A DNA stretch of 22,819 nucleotides from Elysia marginata (taxonomy: Eukaryota > Mollusca > Gastropoda > Plakobranchidae), in NCBI GenBank assembly GCA_019649035.1, contig BMAT01004466.1:176363-199181 (forward strand), in the 5' to 3' direction. Positions 18,630 to 22,819 of this stretch are shown one piece after another. The position numbers and the translations under genes were made by a program. How positions within the stretch are numbered: the first letter of the stretch is position 1; each line of letters opens with the position of its first letter. Below the pieces are notes generated by a model. It saw only the letters and a program-made list of their open reading frames with translations, searched no databases and had not been told where the DNA came from.

Positions 18630-21400
18630 GATCAAAGTTTTCTTTAAAAAACATTGAGGTGAATGCATTCTTCAGGGCTATTGACTCCCAATTGTTACAA
18701 ATGGATTTGGACTATTTAAAATGAAGCTTAGTAATTAAAATTAAATGCATTACTGTGATTACCGCATGGTCACAAAATTGTATTAGTTCCTAAAAGACAA
18801 TGAGGGAATGTTCGGTGAGATTTTTTTCAAATCTAACTCAGAAATTCTCGAACCTCTTTACCTTAAGAAATACATGTATAATTTAATTTAAAAGAAGAGA
18901 GAACATTATAAAACATAAAGGGTGAATGATGCTTGGAAAACGTGAAAAACTGCTGTTACTGTCTTTGAAACTGAAATCATATTTTGCTTTAGGCATCCAT
19001 CTAGTTGAACATGGCTATTGAACGTATAATGCATTTTTGACGATCTTTTTAGTGCATTAATTTTTTTACTCTTATAAAGTATAGAATACTTTGTAGATTT
19101 TTGCTACTTCTAAAACAATTTCCATATTATAATAGACATTTGAAACATGTATGCAATATCTTATGAACCTAATATTTCTTAAAAAATACGCCTATGCGTG
19201 ATTTACTTGCCCTCTTCTTGATACCGTTTTAGAGAGTCTCTGACTTTTAACAACGTCTTAATGCCTCATTGTGAGCTGATAGGGTATGTTGCGATTGATG
19301 ATTGCGCGCCATTATGTATTTTAAAATTTAATAAGTTTATCTTTGAGATTGTAAAACTAATTGCTGCCTGTTAGGTGCGAATAGTATTTTATAATTACGA
19401 CTTTTCCATCATGGGCTATATGTATAGTCAGGCACCGTATCCTTGTTCAACCGGCCTGAGGGGGTGTAGGATTTGAGGATTTTAGGGTTAATGCTTACCA
19501 CTCCTTATATAAGTATTGTGTATCATAGCACATTTTGAATATTGTTTGTTATTCTATCTGATAAAAACTTAGATGAATCTATATTTCGATAAACCAATAT
19601 ACAGGTTCTCTTAAGAAGACATACACAAATTTTGAATAAAATGCTGAAAGAGGGAGAGAGAGAATATGATTTATGTACAATTTTCAGCCATTAACAAAAA
19701 AAAATCAGAATTCTCTTTACCTTTTCAATATCAGTACCGGTTAATTCAATATGTGTATGCTTGTTTTTAATTCAACGCGACAAGACATGCGCCAGATACC
19801 ACATCAAATACTTTAAAACGAGATTATTTAACTGTCAAAAAGCTTTTGCATGCTATTTCTTCGAAGAGAGCTGAATAAAGACGTTCTTAAACAAAAACCG
19901 TCGCTATATTCTAAAATAATTATCTTTAAAATATTTATAATTCAATTGCGTATTATTGCCGGAAAATTAACAAAAACTCAAAAATCTCTTCCGCCTCCAC
20001 TTAACTGGCACAACCTAACAAAGTAAAAACCTCCGAGTTCACAATCTTGTGTTCTATGGTCTTTGGTGTTACAAAAACCTTGACCATATAGTTTTGATAT
20101 AATAATGAAGGCAACCAAGGCGGGTTAGTGAGAGGATAGCGTGAAAATGGAACTTCTTTCACAATGAATTGATATTGTGTATTACAGTTCAGGCTGTATA
20201 GTTAGTGTAAGATTAAGAGGGGATGGACATAGTCAGAAACACCAATTAGTCATTATTTTTTATATTTAAGGTTAGTGTAAAAATGAAGTACAAGTTTATT
20301 TTTTAAGTTATTTGCGAATGAAATATTCCTGAAATTTATCTCCGTGATGGTCTAGGAATGCAATGTTATCAAGTCTGAAAATTTTTTAATAGAAAGATAT
20401 TTCAATTTTAATCTGATAACTTTTTTTTTGCTTGTACACAAAGGTAACGTGTTTCGTGGATGTCTCTTCTTATTTTGGCATCATAAAACCAAGAAACTAC
20501 GGTAAACCGGAAGAGAAATGGTGCCTTCAGTAATTATGCATCAGAAGTTTCAAAATTTTCTAAGAATTATGCCCCCCCTAGGACATGACCCAGACTTTTG
20601 GTCCAAGAATTCAAGTTCAAGTTTGTTGTTTTTTCGTTCGATACCGGAAACTTATGCAAATAGACATCAAGATTTTTAACTAGTTAAGATATAGGAAAAG
20701 ATCGTTCGGGATACTCTATCTTTTGTCATATTTAGTATTAACATCTGAGGGTAACATAGCCATTCAACTTTTGAAAGTTCCTTCTTAGACTTTCACCTGT
20801 ACTTTAATTTTGTCAACGAGGAAAAGCATTTCACACGCAGATACAGAATATTTTTTTTATAATATTCAAAAAGTACATGATATAAAATAGAAAAAAAATT
20901 CGTTACAACCTATGGAAATGCCTCATAACATGACAAAGCCGTTTTGAACGTTACAATCGCATTTGGAAAAAAAACGCTTCGATGAAAATTTGGATTACGC
21001 TTCTGAAAAAAAAATGTGTTAAATTAAGCAACCCATTATAGTTGTTGTTTGGTTCGAAAAGGTTATGATTTCAATATAAAAGCCTGACTTCTTTTGGTCA
21101 TTTGATACAACATTTTATCAGTATGTCCATAATTAACTGAAGGTAGTTCGAAAACTGAGGAACGGCACTGGAAAAGTACGTGTGCTTTGTAAACGTTTAC
21201 ACCTTTCTTAACGTTTGGTGGAAAAAAGGAAAGAGGTTGTTTTTAATGCCCTATCCAGGTCCGTGGTTTAAACAGTCAGGTTGATCAGTTTTCTTGACTT
21301 TGATTTTTCAAAGGCAAACTACCTAAAATCACCTCGAAGTTGTAGAACAATGATTGTTCATTGCAAAGATGACGGCAAATTTACATTTAAACATGTCAAT
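18630..21400. other. long AT-rich stretch without a supported gene
   Basis: No exon-like frame, RNA gene or long repeat was found. 19438-19480 is GC-richer, and a CTTATATAAG palindrome (TATA-like on both strands) follows at about 19504-19513. No transcript structure can be attached to it. A homopolymer of C lies at 20571-20578. Confidence 0.5.
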
Positions 21401-21440
21401 TCGTTACCTTTACTCGTTGCCTTTATTCCTTACTCGTTGA
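21401..21440 (+). repeat. short degenerate tandem repeat
   Basis: TCGTTACCTTTAC (21401-21413) and TCGTTGCCTTTAT (21414-21426) are tandem, then TCCTTAC and TCGTTGA follow. It abuts the outer end of the left SINE-like copy and may be that copy's variable 3' tail. Confidence 0.45.
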
Positions 21441-21569
21441 AAGATTTTGAAGGTATGAAATTAGCAGTGGATAAAGAAGCCTGGAAAGTGGAAATGTGCG
21501 AAAAGTCTGCATAAGTTTGATTCGACTTTTGACACATAGTAGCGTAAGTGGTGACATGACATAAGCCAT
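21441..21569 (-). mobile_element. SINE-like copy, left (minus orientation)
   Basis: Read on the minus strand, this starts at ATGGC (21569-21565) and passes through ACGCTA and AAAGTCGAATC, a body with CATTTCC, and a 31-base block at 21471-21441 identical to the right copy's body. The promoter-like boxes are more eroded than in the right copy. It is the inverted partner of the element at 21579-21789. The 77-codon plus-strand frame at 21281-21514 overlaps this copy, begins with TTG and is not considered a gene. SINE assignment follows from the right copy, and no database match was possible. Confidence 0.5.
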
Positions 21570-21578
21570 GTTTCTCAA

Positions 21579-21789
21579 ATGGCAAGGCGGTGGTTGCCGA
21601 CGCTAATAAAAGTCGAAGGTTCGGATCATACTAAAGGCAGATATTTCGGGCATTTCCTCTAAAAAGCCTACTTCTCTCCACTGCTAATTTCATACCTTCA
21701 AAATCTTCCAATCATTTGACTGCGCAGTGGCTGACTCCACTTTTTTCCTACCTTTTCCTGGGTGGTACTTAATGATTAAGCAAGTACCA
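21579..21789 (+). mobile_element. tRNA-derived SINE-like element, right copy
   Basis: The head ATGGCAAGGCGGTGGTTGCC (from 21579) contains TGGCAAGGCGG, close to the Pol III box A consensus TGGCNNAGTGG. GGTTCGGATC at about 21619-21628 is close to box B. The spacing of some 38 bases suits a tRNA-type promoter. The body carries GGGCATTTCCTC, AAGCCTACTTCTC and the 31-base block shared with the left copy (21677-21707). The 3' end has a TGGTACTT/AAGTACCA hairpin (21763-21789) and then AT-rich sequence. There is no coding capacity. The exact 3' end and target-site duplications are not clear. Confidence 0.55.
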
Positions 21790-22129
21790 TATTAAGATAA
21801 TTATAAATAAAAACTTAGTGTTACATCATCTAATAATGAAATCTTTGCCTGACGTGCAAGGAAACGGTAAATGTGAACGGAGTAGTGATGCATCTGTGCA
21901 TGGAGGAAAGATTTAAGATATTAAAACATAAATAGACACTACATACTACAGTTATTTCTATAAAATACACCGTTGCTCGTAAAACGATTACTGGATTAGT
22001 TGATTGAATTTGAACCGGCGCACGACTCTAGTCAGAACAAAGCTCTCGAAATGTATGCTAGAAAAGAACACAATGTGTACATTGATCGTTATTTTATCGA
22101 GACGAAAGAGAAACTTATTTTATAGACTA
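21790..22129. other. AT-rich stretch, nothing recognised
   Basis: No gene or repeat is called. A GGTTCAAATTC word on the minus strand near 22010-22020 resembles box B, but no foldable tRNA or box A partner accompanies it. Confidence 0.5.
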
Positions 22130-22260
22130 TTAGGAGACTGGCTTATAAGAGGAGGTTGAGCGAGTGAGTCTAGATAAATAAGGCGAGGTGCGTGTGGGAG
22201 AAAGAGTGTAGGAGTGAGATGGTAAAAGGTGGAGACAGGAAAAAGAAGAGAATAAAACCA
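22130..22260 (+). repeat. degenerate purine-rich tract
   Basis: The plus strand is rich in AGGAG, GGTGGAGA and AAGAAGAGA words without a fixed period, similar to the eroded tracts near 8.2 and 9.3 kb. The 73-codon minus-strand frame over it is low-complexity (Ser/Leu/Phe) and starts at TTG. Confidence 0.45.
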
Positions 22261-22613
22261 AATGCAAGACCAGTGAAATAATCAATGAAGGAAATAAATA
22301 GAAGAATACAGGCATATTTTGAACGAAAAGGAAAATAACAGACTTATCCAACTACACAGAAAATAGGAAAACAACAATGCACAAATCTAAGCCAGACATT
22401 TAGCTATTAAGTAGCAGTGCGTAAGAGAAGTGCAGTGGGGAAGCCAGAGAGGCAGGAAAGACTGACAAAGTACAGCTTTGTAACAAAAACGATGTATATA
22501 CATTTCTGTGGATAAAATGAAATCAGCACAAAGGCAATGTCTAGACACATAAAAGTAGCGTGTAGGTTATGTATAGATATTTCTGTGAGCAATCATCTCG
22601 TTAAAGCATACAG
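22261..22613. other. unassigned stretch
   Basis: A-rich to 22380, then mixed composition. No supported frame, RNA gene or repeat. Confidence 0.5.
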
Positions 22614-22692
22614 GCGACGATCGTGACCGGTTTTATTTCTCGATACGTGCCGCACCAGGACATACTTCGAGACTTGGTGACTTTCGAGTCAA
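22614..22692 (+). CDS. weak candidate exon near the right edge
   Basis: A 79-nt GC-richer segment lies between a CATACAG (ending 22613) with a poor pyrimidine tract and a TCAA|GTAAGA donor (GT at 22693). One frame is open across it and on to a TAG near 22749. Within the exon it reads ATIVTGFISRYVPHQDILRD and then LVTFES. A second frame is also open over most of it. The frame is protein-like in composition but short, the acceptor is weak, and no family is recognised. If real, the rest of the gene could lie beyond the window. Confidence 0.15.
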
Positions 22693-22819
22693 GTAAGAAA
22701 TTGTTTTTAGCTGAGAATATCAGTATGAATTCAGCCATAGCTTTGTAGGGTAGAACTTGGCTTTAATTTCTTAGCTAACAATTTCCCTGAATCTTATGAA
22801 AGCAAAAACATTAATATCA

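Noticed and set aside
19503-19514. TATATAAG as a core promoter
   Set aside because: The word is palindromic, AT-rich and common by chance, and no exon or initiator follows on either strand.
21281-21514. 77-codon plus-strand frame
   Set aside because: It starts at TTG, and its 3' half is the antisense of the left SINE-like copy.
22000-22075. Possible tRNA from a GGTTCAAATTC box-B word on the minus strand
   Set aside because: No T-stem pairing and no proper box A. It does not fold as a tRNA.

Overview
This looks like non-coding, or very sparsely coding, nuclear DNA from an animal. The base composition is AT-rich (roughly one third G+C by eye). There are long (CT)n/(GA)n, (GAA)n and (GATA)n microsatellites, many CTAG-type palindromes, a 23-N assembly gap inside a microsatellite, and a tRNA-derived SINE-like repeat. 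There is no operon structure, no bacterial gene density and no rRNA or clear tRNA gene. The CTAG/AGATCT-rich texture with abundant (CT)n fits a mollusc, perhaps a gastropod, but that placement is a guess from texture and no conserved gene confirms it.

Layout. 1-5.4 kb: AT-rich DNA with two dinucleotide tracts, a near-perfect heat-shock-element sequence (1385-1402), a short coding-looking minus-strand frame (2015-2191) and a degenerate inverted-repeat element (4564-4813). 5.4-6 kb: a possible small plus-strand exon next to a CT tract, then a GC-rich exon-like island on the minus strand (5765-5898) ending at a GTGAGTA donor. 6-12 kb: mostly featureless AT-rich DNA with purine-rich tracts, a GATA/CATA repeat and a long CT tract. 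12.5-13.6 kb: the best gene candidate, a minus-strand ATG exon encoding a signal-peptide-like N-terminus and ending at overlapping splice donors, followed 510 nt later by the longest non-repeat open frame behind a good acceptor. 14.1-15.4 kb: a pure (GAA)31 tract and a CT/GT tract with the gap. 16.2 kb: a 56-codon frame bounded by an acceptor and a donor. 17.1-17.5 kb: a GC-rich island open in several frames. 18.5 kb: nested hairpins and a short tandem repeat. 21.4-21.8 kb: two SINE-like copies in head-to-head inverted orientation. The right end holds a purine-rich tract and one more weak exon candidate.

No gene could be named and no pathway can be reconstructed. All coding calls are exon hypotheses from open frame, composition and splice-site consensus read by eye. 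Most computed open frames here are translations of microsatellites or start at TTG/GTG, and are not genes. I found no convincing new biological system. The items most worth checking are the signal-peptide exon model at 12.5-13.6 kb, the exon-like islands at 5.8 and 2.1 kb, and the inverted SINE pair at 21.5 kb.
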